A stretch of DNA of 64,000 nt from Pterobdella sp. o SKG-2022 (taxonomy: Eukaryota; Annelida; Clitellata; Hirudinida; Piscicolidae): positions 19,734,589-19,798,588 of the forward strand of contig OZ038320.1 of the NCBI GenBank assembly GCA_964035795.1, in the 5' to 3' direction. Below are positions 42,118 through 52,935 of this stretch, one piece after another. Position 1 is the first letter of the stretch; every line of letters begins with the position of its first letter. The notes beneath the pieces were generated by a model that saw only the letters and a list, made by a program, of their open reading frames with translations, had not been told where the DNA came from and made no database searches. The translations under genes were made by a program, and so were the position numbers.

Positions 42118-43190
42118 GTGATGATTTGCACGAAATGTACAAGAAAATTGATGCAGAAAAGACATTTCATACAGTTAAGAAATCTTCATAAATTGATAAA
42201 TGAGTTTGGCATTCCCACGTTGCCTAAAACAATTGAAGAAAAAATTTTTGGAAACCCAAAAGTTTCTATAAAGCATGAAAAATTATCTCGTTTGTTAAAA
42301 AACTTCAATGGAATTGACGTGAAAAAAGCAATGCCAAAAACTGAATTCGAAAATATACCACTTCCTCCAATAGCAGGAAAAAACATAGAGGAACATTTTT
42401 CAAACATTGCTCACAATTTGGCACAACCATATATCAAAATGGTAGAGAAGATCATCAAAGAAATTCCCCCAAGACCTAGAAATTGGGTTTTACAGCCTGG
42501 CTGGATGAAATATGATATAAGAAATTATAAATGTTATCCAGTCGAATGTCCTTCAGATGACTGTTTACTTTTTGATGTTGAAACTCTAGTAAAGCACAAC
42601 AACATTCCAATCATTGCCACTGCTGTGTCAAATAATGCATGGTTTGATAGTTTTCCAATTTTCACAATATTCTACATTAAAATGTTTTTTTTTCGACCAA
42701 AAAGTTTTTTAGTTTTATGAAATAATTACAATTTGAGATAAACAATCATAAGGTATTCTTGGACTAGTGCTTTGCTTACAACCCTTAGCAATAAAACTAA
42801 AGAGAAACTCTGTATTGAGAATCTGATATCCTTCCACAAAAACAAACAGTTGCTCATAGGTCATAATGTTGGTTTTGATAGATCATTTATCAAGGAACAA
42901 TATAACATAAAGGTTGGTATAAATATTCATTAAGATATATTTTAACTTCATTTTTTTTTAATAAATTAATTGGTTTTCATCATAAATAATTACTATATCA
43001 GATTATTATATAAATACACTAGAACACAGATACATATTTCCTGGATACAATGTCTATGCATATAGCCATTTCTGGTTTCACTACCTTACAAAAAGGAATG
43101 TTCATTTCAAGGCAAAAAACTAAAGCTTCTAAAGTAAATAACGAAGAAAGTGAAGATTTCAAAGAAGTGAGCTCAAAGAACAAAAAGATT
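42118..43190 (+). pseudogene. POLG gene fragment, best preserved copy (unit C)
   Basis: Exon 1: open frame 42,118-42,720 (200 codons). Residues 20-44 resemble the POLG 'IQ.LSRNLHEQIF' start; 80-94 'IPLPPIAGKNIEEHF'; 117-132 'PPRPRNWVLQPGWMKY'; Exo I 'FDVET' at 152-156, carrying the catalytic Asp and Glu; 'NAWFDSFP'. Exon 2 (about 42,738-42,912): 'RYSWTSALLTTL' and Exo II 'LLIGHNVGFDRSFIKEQY', GT donor. Exon 3 (43,023-43,190): 'YFLDTMSMHIAISGFTTLQ', ends ATT|GTAAGT. Introns are retained, so this is a DNA-level copy. The join of exons 1 and 2 lacks a clear splice pair and a stop lies at 42,718-42,720. No Exo III or polymerase domain. Confidence 0.85.
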
Positions 43191-43886
43191 GTAAGTCTTA
43201 TAGATTTATTGTAGGAAAATGCTATGTAATGATTATGTTTTCAGTATTATTTATTAGTTATGGTTATATATAAACTTTTTAGTTAAAACTTCATATCCAT
43301 ATGTTTTATAAAATCTAAACTCTGATAAATTAATCTATATGATATAGCATTCCTAATTGCATTATTGATGAAATTTGTATATTTAAATATAACCACCAAT
43401 GTTTAAGTAAAAAATCATAGTTCACAAGTCTACATAGTAGGGTCGAATAGGAATTTACGTAATTTTATTTGTAAAAAAGTTCATTAAGCTTTATTTTGAA
43501 TTTAACTTGTTGGTCTTTTAGGTTTATCTTGTGTAGTTTTTTGAATAAATGCTTCTAATCTGCACTTGTAATTATGAATCATTATAGTCTGTTGATGTAG
43601 TGTCAATGTTCATTTCTAAATGTTTAACAACCTGCATTGTTAGTTATTAGGTGAGGTGAGCATCTAATTTATCAAAACTTATTTATTCATGGAGCATTGC
43701 TAACATGTTGTTTTTTATATTATACAAGTTTTGAATATTTTTTCTTGATGTTATATTTCTATTTGATTCCTTTGCTATAATTTATTTATGATTATTTTTG
43801 AATTTAATTGTGTCTACTTATTTCCAGAGTATATCTTATGTATGAAATCTTTGATTGTTTGACTATTTTTATTTACTGATTTAAGC
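43191..43886. other. Post-POLG spacer, unit C
   Basis: As in the other units; AT-rich, no coding. It ends where an LINE-derived block (43,887-46,130) interrupts the MULE C-terminal region. Confidence 0.5.
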
Positions 43887-43889
43887 TTT

Positions 43890-45290
43890 ATATCTATGAA
43901 ATAGTGACTTGATGATTTGCTGAAAATATAATGAAGCTCATAGTTGAGGGTGAGTTCGAGAGGTTGATGATTGAAGATGAATTTGAGATACTAAGGATTT
44001 TTTAGTGGACTGACGTAATAGGTTCGACTTGGATTGTTTATCTACAAAACCATATCGTCTCTTATTAAGGAAATATCATTTAAAGGTTGTCCAACAGAAT
44101 TCAAAAAGGTTTTAATTAGTGGATTTATTTTTAATAAAGTCATTGGAATAATTATAATAGTAAGTGATAAGTTTTTTTTCCATAATATAACTATATCTTT
44201 GATAATTGTGCTGTTTTTACAAAGATTTTTAAGAAAAAAGGAATGATAGTGGTTGGTCTATAATTCTTCAGTTCTAATTTTTTCAAATTTTTAGATGTGG
44301 AAGATGATTTTAAACCAATCAATATTCTTTTTCAAGTTTTCTTCACAACCTGCTACACAAGCTTTGGTTCAGGGTTGTTTTTTTTTGTATTTTTGCTTGA
44401 AATACTGCATCTATGTGTTTTTGAGTTTGTCTTTTATGTCTTGTGTGAGCTGGGGCCAGTTGGCTTTTTTCAAGTTGGTTGAGGTTTTGGGGGGTTTTGT
44501 TAGTTGAATTTTTTACTTATTTTTGAAGGTGTTGAGGATGGGAAGATGATCAGAGTTCAGTCTTTTGAGTGTTCGTACAAGATTGTGCAATGACTAATTG
44601 GATGGGAGGCCAAGTCTTTTTGTCTTTTTCTGTAGGCAATCTTCTTTAGCGACTCCAAATGAGGTAAAGAGCTCATTGTCTCTTAATAAATGGTTAAATA
44701 ATGGTAGTCAAGTGGGGGTATTTTTATTTAGGATTGTATGCTTTGAGTTAAATATTAGTGATGTTATGAGTTGGCCTCTTTGGTCCATGTAGGGAGTGCC
44801 ATGATTGCGAGTGAGCATTGAACTCACCTGCAGTTTTTGAGTTTGTGAGGTGGATAAAGAAGTTGAGGATTGTGTTGTTAATGTTACTTAGGTTGGGTGG
44901 GATGTATACATTTGAGGTTAAAGTTTGATGTGTTTTCGATTTATTTTTATGGTTTAGAGTTCTATGTTGTTGGTGGCTAGATTCGAGAAGGTGGGGATCT
45001 GTAAGTGATTTTGTTGATGTGGACAGTAGACTTCCGTCTTTTTGGGTTGAGGGTCTGTCTAATCTGAGTAGTGAGAAGTTGGGGATGTATGGGGTTTCGT
45101 GTTTGTGGTTGAAGTTGGTTTCATGAAATGTGAAGATGTGTATTTTGTGTTTGTATATTAAGTGGGTGAGTTTTTTTGATATTGGTGATTGAGTTGATGT
45201 TGAGTTGTAGCATTTTTATGTTGTTTAGGGAGTGTGTGTAGGAAATTGGTTGTTTTTGAGTAATTTTTTTACTTTCGTAATGTGTTAGTG
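43890..45290 (-). mobile_element. Degenerate LINE with endonuclease N-terminus (fragment 1), unit C
   Basis: Minus strand from 45,290: 'MLQLNINSITNIKKTHPLN', then in shifted frames 'HETNFNHKHETPYIPNFSLL' + 'RLDRPSTQKDGSLL', 'GEFNAHSQSWHS' (the GDFNAHH motif) and 'LNNTILNFF'. These are APE endonuclease motifs of the Jockey/CR1 group. The downstream part to 43,890 is too decayed to place an RT. Confidence 0.65.
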
Positions 45291-46110
45291 GAGAATGTTG
45301 CATGTCATGCACTTGACTCATGGGGATACACTAAGTCTGGAGTTGACAACAACTGCTACTCCTTGATGGTTGGTGAGCAGAGTATTCTCGATAGTGCAGT
45401 TTCTGGGTCTTGCTTTTTCAAGCACTGTGAACCCATCTTGCCGCAATCTGCTTATACATGTGGATTCTGCATCATGTCAGGTTTCAGTCAGAAAAAAAAT
45501 GCGTCAATTTTGAAAGTCGCCAGGGATTCCAGCACATCCTTTTCTATTGTTCAAAGATCTTATGTTTTGAAGGCTAAAAACTACTGGAAACCCTGTTTTC
45601 TGATTTTCATGACGACCGGTCTTGTAAACAGCTTCAGAAAAAGAGTTTTCAAACGCTAACGCGCGTTCCCTACACCTATCTAACTTTCTTGTCGACTTTT
45701 TTACCGCGGAATCGTTTTCTCCGAAACCTAGCTAGCCCGAGCTCATTAAACCTCATTCTCACCTCCGGACTCAGCACAACTTCTGGATTGTTGAAAATCC
45801 TCAAATCCATTTAGATGGAAAAAAACAATAGTTCACTCACCTTGTATTTGCTTAAATATCCTTTTAATGATAAGCTTAAGTTAAAAGTAAACTTACCGGT
45901 AAAATATTATTAAAATCCTATTTCTTATTGAAAAAAATTATACCAGTTAAACAAAGATTTGAATGTAATTATTTTGTGAAATCTAGCTAGGAATTGTATG
46001 AATTAACTGATTAAAATTGCAAAAACGAGCAATCTAACTAGGCCACTTTCAGTTGGCACCAAAAAATTGGGCTGGGGTTGCTTTCCACATCACCTGCAAA
46101 AAGCAGCTGC
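45290..46110 (-). mobile_element. LINE 5' end and endonuclease (fragment 2), unit C
   Basis: Minus strand: start 'MDLRIFNNPEVVLSPEVRMR' with 'GLARFRRKRFRGKK' (45,810-45,710); then 'SLQNIRSLNNRK', 'DAESTCISRLRQDGFTVLEK', 'LLTNHQGVAVVVNS'. This is the N-terminal half of an L2/CR1-like APE endonuclease. The 5' terminus (46,045-46,066) resembles the end of the insertion in the unit A Ingi element. The plus-strand 125-residue frame at 45,282-45,659 is its shadow. Confidence 0.7.
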
Positions 46111-46114
46111 GCAC

Positions 46115-46310
46115 TTTTTCACCAGTCCGGGTCTTGATGAGAGCAAGTCATAAAAAATGTCATGGTGTGAGGTCATCTTCTTTTTAAGGGAAAGGATAAT
46201 GTATGTGCTTGCACATAGTTAGTCTCAAGTTGTTGTCTTCACAGGTGCATGTGTATTGGCAGGCACAAATTTTGCATCTCATGCACTTCATTCTGCATCT
46301 TTTCTACTGA
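46115..46310 (-). pseudogene. MULE C-terminal SWIM finger, unit C
   Basis: 'CMRCKICACQYTCTCEDNNL' + 'RLTMCKHIHYPFPLKK', SWIM finger on the minus strand, counterpart of 20,900-21,070. The stop region further 3' is separated by the LINE insertions. Confidence 0.6.
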
Positions 46311-46643
46311 GCTAATGCCTATGTGCCCATTTTTGTTCACATCATAAATGTATTTTCAAATTTTTCATTCTAATTTTTGAAAAAAAATTTTTTTATATAA
46401 TTTTTAAATCTTACTCAAACTGATTTTTCTCGTTTCTCGATTCTAATTTTTTAAATTTTTGGTGGACATTCTTATTTGCTGGTTATTTTGAGGTAAATCG
46501 GCTTTTTGAGTTTCGTTGTATAGACTCATAATTCTGAGTAACTTCTCAATTGCATTAGTTAAATAGGTCCATTAATTTAACCCTATTTAAGCCATCAATC
46601 AATTTTTGCCAAACTTCAAATTATTCTTTCCCACTATCATGTT
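46311..46643. other. AT-rich spacer with decayed MULE tail, unit C
   Basis: Part of 46,480-46,640 aligns loosely with the MULE C-terminal tail of unit A (23,340-23,560). Not open. Confidence 0.35.
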
Positions 46644-47103
46644 TTATATTTCTTTTTCTAGGAAAGTCTTGGGAAGTAGTCTGATGTTCTGGAAGTGGCA
46701 AGATCTCTTGTTGACTAAATTATCCACAACATAATGTATATGTCGACTACATGTCAACCTTATTCCATAATCCTTACAAGAACAGAAATAGTTGTAACTG
46801 CAAATCTTGCACGTAGGACACTTGAGCTTGCAATTCTTTTTCCTACATGGTTCTGCGTTTCTTACCACAAAATTTTGAAATATACTAGAAATATTAATAA
46901 ATATTACCAATAAGTATATATTATAAAGGATGAGGTTGAGGACGCTCATTTTTATGTTTTTTTCGTCTCAACTGTCTCATAAGGTTGAACTTGCAAACTG
47001 GACAGTTGAACCTAACTTTGCTACTTGCATGCTTTTTATGGATATGCTTTGATTTGAAACTATTATGCTTAAAAGCATCATTACATAGCTGACAGCGATA
47101 CAT
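46644..47103 (-). pseudogene. C2H2-SWIM MULE derivative, unit C
   Basis: Minus strand: 47,103-46,921 'MYRCQLCNDAFKHNSFKSKH' + 'IHKKHASSKVRFNCPVC', two C2H2-like fingers. Then, overlapping in another frame, 46,949-46,644 'CRKKNCKLKCPTCKICSYNY' + 'FCSCKDYGIRLTCSRHIHYV'. The SWIM spacing is shifted (C-x-C then LTCSRH instead of LTICQH), so this finger may not fold. No DDE domain between. Confidence 0.6.
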
Positions 47104-47990
47104 TTTCAGTTTCGATTAAAATGCGATAGAAAAGAAACAGGTAAAAGATTAAAAGTGATATTTAGAAAATAATTTCTAAAAAAAATTTTTTTTTCTCATG
47201 TTAAAATTTTCAAATAACTTTCAAAATGTTAAATATATATTTGGATATTTTCAAGATTCAAGGCATATTAAACAACCAATCACAATAAAAAAAGCTAATT
47301 CTTTCATCAAGCCGCTCGCCTCATTCTGTGCCTATTATAATTTCAGATACCATAGGGGTCACCTTCCCTTTAGTGATTTTTTGAAAGATATCGTCAATTT
47401 TATTTTCCATTGATTATGTCAGAGCTGAGGTAGGAGCATTTATTCTCAGATTCGTTTCGCTTTGAGAAATCTATTTTTTTTAGAATGAAAAACACTATTT
47501 TACAATGAAAGTAACTAATCAGGCTTCCATTAAAACATATTTGAGGTCTTTTTGGATTGCCTTTAATCAATTGTTGACGTTGATCTGAAAACCCCACTGA
47601 TATACATGTGCTCATTTCTTCATTTAAAAATATAGTTTAATTTCTAAATTTTTTAGTATAAGAAATTTTGTGAAATAAAAAAAGTATTTATCTCTACTTT
47701 TTCTGAATAATAACTACTGAAATAAACTGCAAATTCTTTAATTTTGGGCTTATCTTCCAAATCCTGAACAAGTTTTTTTTGTAGCATTTTTCTTTTTTTT
47801 TCATATGTTTTTCGAATCTATTAATTTTATTGAAATCCACAAACCTGGAGTTTGATTTTTTCAAAATGTATAAAGGAATTAAATTGATTAACATACTGGT
47901 ACTGAATAGGATTCTTTCTTGGTAAGGCTTACTCGATGGCAGCTTTTACTCGTCTTATCACGAAGGATATACAGCATCGTGGTATTTTAT
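47104..47990. other. AT-rich DNA between MULE pieces, unit C
   Basis: Several short open frames of 60-71 codons on both strands with no recognisable content. 47,410-47,560 aligns with unit B 29,320-29,480. Nothing else supported. Confidence 0.4.
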
Positions 47991-47994
47991 AAAA

Positions 47995-50209
47995 ATAAAA
48001 ACGTCAATTCTCAATCCATCATGCTGGTTGTTGATGGTTGAGAATAAAGTTGAATTAATGATGTTGATGGTTCAGGATGAAACTGAGATGCTGAAGATTT
48101 CTTTCTAGTGGACTGAAGTGATTTTTTTTTTTAATGCTCGTCGAAAATATTTTGCCTTTTTTAAAACATTGCTGAAGTATTTGTTGAATTCTGGATCATC
48201 ATATGGCTCTAATTTTTCAATAAGCTCCTTAATTTTTGCTAATTGTTTTATCTCCTGACTTTTTTGATATCACATTCATTGTTTTTAATGCAAAACAGTT
48301 GTCTCGACTTTCGATTTGTTTCTTCTCCATGTATGTGTGTGCATATTGTCAATCCCATACTAAATTCCAGACATTTGCACGTAAATTCATTTATCAACTT
48401 ATCCTTAACACATTATGCCACCTTTCAGAACTGTTTTTGGTTATATTCATGTGGTTGAGAACCCTATAATAATTGTTCCATATTGTGATATAAATCAATT
48501 GCTGGATGTGAAATTCCCGCTCCCACCCATCTGATGTTAAAGTAATTTATAAAAAATTTCAACCTAAGTCTTTGAAAAATATTTGAATGATAAATAATAA
48601 TATTAAAGCCTAATTCTACTAAATTCGGTGGTAAAAAGTAAGGAAAATAAAAATTTTAATCAACCTAGAATTATTCGCATCTGCCATATACCAGGCCTTT
48701 ATTCCTAAAGCGTTTAGCCTACGTATGATTGCCTGGGTACAAGAAAAGAAGCTACCGTGTAAAGGCACGCTTGGAAAACTATCTAATAAAGCATTCAACA
48801 ATGCCGTTTCAAAATCCAAAGATATAGATATCGGATAAGTATGTAAATGAGCTTGCAAATAGTTAAAGAAAAATAAATGATTGAACCTATATCTGATTGA
48901 AACAAGTAAAATGGGCAGATTATAAATACAATTTTTTTTAAGTTTTTATGAGTTTATTTTCCAAATTCAGGTAAATAAACAATCAAAAATTTTTTTTAAA
49001 AATTATGAAATGTCTATCTTAAAGAATAGGTGTGCAAAATGAACCAAACAAATAAAACATAAATAATGACTAATAAAAACCTATTACTATGCTTCTTATT
49101 ATTTTCATTAATTTATTATTATTATCTTCATGGTTGTGCATTCTTTAAAATTGCGTCTTCATGTGCCTTGCCAGCTCTGCAGGACATGGTAAGGCTCAGG
49201 TAGTTACCTCTGACAATAGCAATCGACAAGCGTTGAAAAAGCCACGTTGTGTCCAGATTGACAGAGGTACGCTCTTTCATTTTGTTGCCCAGCTCCAAGA
49301 AAAAACTTTTAGTGACTGAATAAAATTGTCCAAAAATAAATATGGTGAAAAGTTGATATTCTTTGGGAACGCACTTGAACGTCCCATCGATTAGCCAATG
49401 AGCATACTTCGGCCGCTGAAATTGGCTATTAGTGCCCATAATTACCATATTTGGAGATCCATAAATTATGAAATGGTCACCCTTTTTGACATGCGGTTTT
49501 CAAAAGAGAAAATTGGAAGTATCTTTTTTGCAAACTCTACGCAGGTCCACATCATCATTTGCTCGTTTTTTGAAGCACTAGTCGCCTTTGAATGTTTTTT
49601 TTTTCATCGGAGTACAAAGTTTTTAAATATCTAAAAAATCTGATGACTTCTAAGGGAAATTTCGCCAGGGAGCTGTAAACATTTTTACTCAGGAGGTGAC
49701 CGGAGATTGCCACTTTATTCTTTATTGCTTCAATCAATTAACTTAAAAAAGTTTGAAAAATCTTCATTTTGGAACCAAACTTTTTTGCTGAGTTTTCTCA
49801 TGGTTTAATCATGGCTAACAACTAAATTTGATGTAAATTTGTTTAATATATTTAAAAAGTCTTTTTCAAAACAAAATTTTAAGATTCTGAAATTCCTCTC
49901 ACAATTACTGCTTTATCTCTGGGCCTAAGAAAAAGATGCCCAGAATCTTCTCCATGACCATTATGAGTTTGGTGAAAGAAAACTTGAACTTCTCCTGTAT
50001 TAATGAATTTGATTTAATGACGAGACAAACCCTCGAAAGTGTAATTTTTTTTTACCTGTTTGAAATATTTTTGCAGATATTTTTGCTTTACCTATTCTCG
50101 ATCCTAGTTTGTTGATTTCTTGTAGCTTGATTGTTCTTCTCAGAACTCTATTTGGTTTGTAATTCGCATTCCTTATAACGTTTCCAGATTTTTCATTATT
50201 ATTATTCAA
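47995..50209 (-). pseudogene. MULE (Mutator-like) transposase gene with full domain set, unit C
   Basis: Minus strand, 5' to 3': 50,209-50,000 'NYKPNRVLRRTIKLQEINKL' + 'GSRIGKAKISAKIF'; 49,980-49,890 'HNGHGEDSGHLFLRPRDKAV'; 49,737-49,560 helical linker; 49,448-49,128 'HWLIDGTFKCVPKEYQLFTI' (first DDE Asp in DGTFK); 48,858-48,619 'DFETALLNALLDSFPSVPLH' + 'GSFFSCTQAIIRRLNALGIK' (second catalytic block; the usual C..FH..Q reads SFFSCTQ); 48,420-48,290 'INEFTCKCLEFSMGLTICTH' SWIM finger; 48,240-48,130 'KELIEKLEPYDDPEFNKYF' C-terminal tail. Introns plus some frameshifts separate the parts, so activity is doubtful. Most complete transposase in the window. Confidence 0.75.
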
Positions 50210-50225
50210 CTTTCATTTTTTAAAA

Positions 50226-50806
50226 AGAATATAGTTTAAAAAATTATTGTCAGTTGCTAATAAGTTTTTTCCATTTTTTTTCACCGGCAATTGTTCTTTT
50301 TTTATTCAAAGCTAATTAGTTGTTCAATGTGATTTTGAGGGATTCCAGTTTTTTCTACAGGACGGAAACTATTGTGGTTTTCAGTTGACTTCGGGTTGGT
50401 TTAGCTGGAGAGTGGAAATATGCGTCCATTGTTTACTCAGTCGAGTCTAGGTTTAATCTGAGTATATGTCCTAATAAAGCGAGTCTTCATGTCTTAGTGT
50501 TATGCTGAGTTGTTTTCATCTTGTTGAACGAGAGTTTTTCGTTTGAGGTTTTTTCTATCCAGATTCACCCATTGTTTTCTGAAGAAGGCGCCAGTAAAAT
50601 GCGTGCAGCTTGTCCAGATTTTTCCTCACTGATGATTTCTTTCATTTGACATGTTTCCGGATCTATTTTAACACCAAAATTTATTTTTTACCCATAATTT
50701 TTTGTATCTAGCTTCCGTTATTACCCTTCATATTGGGAGTTTAAAAGTCTTTTTTCTTACTCAGCCATTTTCATTTCTTATGCATTTTTTTTTATTTACT
50801 ACCTTA
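50226..50806 (-). mobile_element. LINE C-terminal fragment (copy 2)
   Basis: Duplicate of 36,420-37,000. Confidence 0.55.
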
Positions 50807-51283
50807 TCTAAACCAAAATGTCTAGTACTTTATATATATATTTATTATTTGGCTAATATTATTTAATTCGAAAATATTTTTTTAACATGGCCGTTTATCT
50901 TGGGTAATTTTTTCTGGTAAATGTTTTCGAAACTTAAAATTTGATAGTGACAACTTTCTTTTGGATTATTTTATGCTTCTAACATATTTATTTAAATAAC
51001 TTATTCGTTGTTATTTTTATTTTATTTTTTTTTTTATTCTGTTATTAATTTCATTTCGAACTCATCCTTATTATATAACCTGATAAGTCCGGATGTTGTC
51101 TAACGATCATCCCGATGAATTTATTTCTGTTATTAGTTTTGTGAATCTTCGTTAAACAATCTCTTTTTTTGGTGTTGTATCCCAGTTGCCATAAATTATT
51201 GAATGACTTCAAATTTGTACGCAAGATTTTTTAAATTCATTTTTATTTTATTATTTTTTTTGAACTTGTCGGGATTTATATGA

Positions 51284-51406
51284 GATCTCATTGAAGGTTT
51301 ATTACCATTTAGAAGTTCTGGTCATGTAAGAGAGAATCTACTGAAACATAAGAAACGAAACGTTTTTGAGCTGTTTTATACAAAACCTCCAAAAGAAAAA
51401 AAATAA
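51284..51406 (+). pseudogene. Gene Y last-exon fragment, unit D
   Basis: Identical to the unit C copy. Confidence 0.6.
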
Positions 51407-51703
51407 ATTTTTACCTGAAATGTGGAATTAATATCTTAAATATTATCAAACTCAAAACCTCTACTTGATACCTCTTACCAATTCATTCACTTCATTGATG
51501 GATATATTCTAATATATAAACTTACAATTGTTTTTTAATAAAGTTTCCATTAATTTTTTATAAATCAAATATGAACATAGTATTAATTCAAACAATTTTT
51601 TGTTGTCAACAAAGCTTACATAGTTCATTTTACATATATTGTCTAACTTTGTCTCATATTTAAATACTACTCGAATAGTATATAGTTTCAGTCTTGTCAG
51701 CCT

Positions 51704-51877
51704 TCAATCTTCACGATACTCACAAGCCAAATGCTTGATGTGTTTGTTGCCTGGTTCAACTTCGGTCCATTCATCATTTAGCCACACCAAGTTGCCTCCC
51801 ATGCCATCGCCCTCTAGTGCCTTTGTGTTTTTATTACAGTGTTTGTACTTTTGTATCGGGATTTTTTCGTTTTTCAT
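51704..51877 (-). CDS. Gene X last exon/small ORF, unit D
   Basis: Identical to 37,898-38,071. Confidence 0.5.
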   Translation of the reverse strand: MKNEKIPIQKYKHCNKNTKALEGDGMGGNLVWLNDEWTEVEPGNKHIKHLACEYRED

Positions 51878-52001
51878 ACCATTTTTTTACCTTCAGAATC
51901 TTTTTTTTTTGAAAAATAAATTAATTATGTTATAATCAAATCTCTTTAAACACAAACATCTAAATGTTTATAGATGCAATGTTATTTTGTGTTAAAAAAT
52001 A

Positions 52002-52221
52002 TTATTCACTCACACTTGAATGTGTTCCTATTTCCTTATCTTGCACTTTGAGCATTCTTGCGCACAATTCCGTGAAGTCTGTAGTTCTGGCGTAGTTGTG
52101 GACGTCATAGTTGAGTTTGCCTCCATCAACTCTGTATCATTGTGTATTGTGTTCCAACATTTTTATACAGTTTTGTGTGCAATATTTTGACTTTTCTAAA
52201 GCATATACCATATTGGATTGT
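52002..52221 (-). CDS. Gene X middle exon(s), unit D
   Basis: Identical to 38,196-38,415, including the in-frame TGA. Confidence 0.45.
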
Positions 52222-52935
52222 CTGAATTATAAGTTGAATAGGTTTTATGTAACAATTTAATTATTCGGTTTTTATAGGTTATCTTAATAAAAAATCATTT
52301 TCTCTCATACATCTCTTCTCGAGTTACGTTTGGCACATTACTAAAATTGTTGTTAATGCACTTGAAGACTAAATAAATTCGAAGTTTTGAAGTTTTTCTC
52401 ACACGAGAACGACGTGTAAGGCGTCAAATACAGTTGTGTTTCTTGAAAAGTATTACTTAAAAAACTCAAAAACACAAAGTATTCATTAATTAAAAGGCAC
52501 GAAGCTTTTCGTAAGACTAGCTTACATTATCAGGGCAACTGTGTCTTTTTAAATAAATACTTTGTTTTTGTTGACCTTACTATTTGATTCAGGCTATTAT
52601 ACTTCACCTAAAAAAACTGTTTTTGTCATAAGAGCATCAAATACCGAGAACGACATGTAAGACGTCAAAAAAATTTGTGCATTTCTTGAAAGATATTCAT
52701 CATCAGCCCGGTGAAAGAACAAACCTTCTCGTGGTGCCGCGTGTGCACTCCAACAGGAGTGTCGGAGAGGTTCTAAGCCACGTCAGCTTCCAACCACAAA
52801 ACATTTCGAGAATCCATCAATTTTTTCACTGCTCACTAAAAGTCACAAACAACTCGAAGCTACAAGTTTCTTTCGGTACTCGCTCCAAGGAGTGTCAGAA
52901 GATTCTTTGGAAGTTGGCACTCAACAACAATCATC

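Larger units (their letters stand above)
36378..50183. repeat. First copy of the 13,806-bp direct duplication
   Basis: Similarity to the second copy starts at CCAGATTTTTCATTATTA (36378 versus 50184). The first 45 bases carry three or more mismatches (ATAATT/ATTATT, GAGAA/AAAAA). From about 36,422 on the two copies are essentially identical. Confidence 0.95.
37478..51283. repeat. Tandem array unit C (13,806 bp)
   Basis: Anchor at 37478, next anchor at 51284. Every feature from about 36,420 to 50,180 recurs exactly 13,806 bases later. It is the template for unit D. Confidence 0.9.

Noticed and set aside
42118..43190. POLG segment as a working POLG gene
   Set aside because: No mitochondrial targeting start, Exo III or polymerase domain; exon 1 runs into a stop at 42,718 and the next unit element is a MULE.
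45282..45659. 125-codon plus-strand ORF
   Set aside because: The minus strand encodes recognisable LINE endonuclease motifs (DGFTVLEK, LTNHQGVAVV) over the same bases; the duplicate at 59,088 is likewise a shadow.
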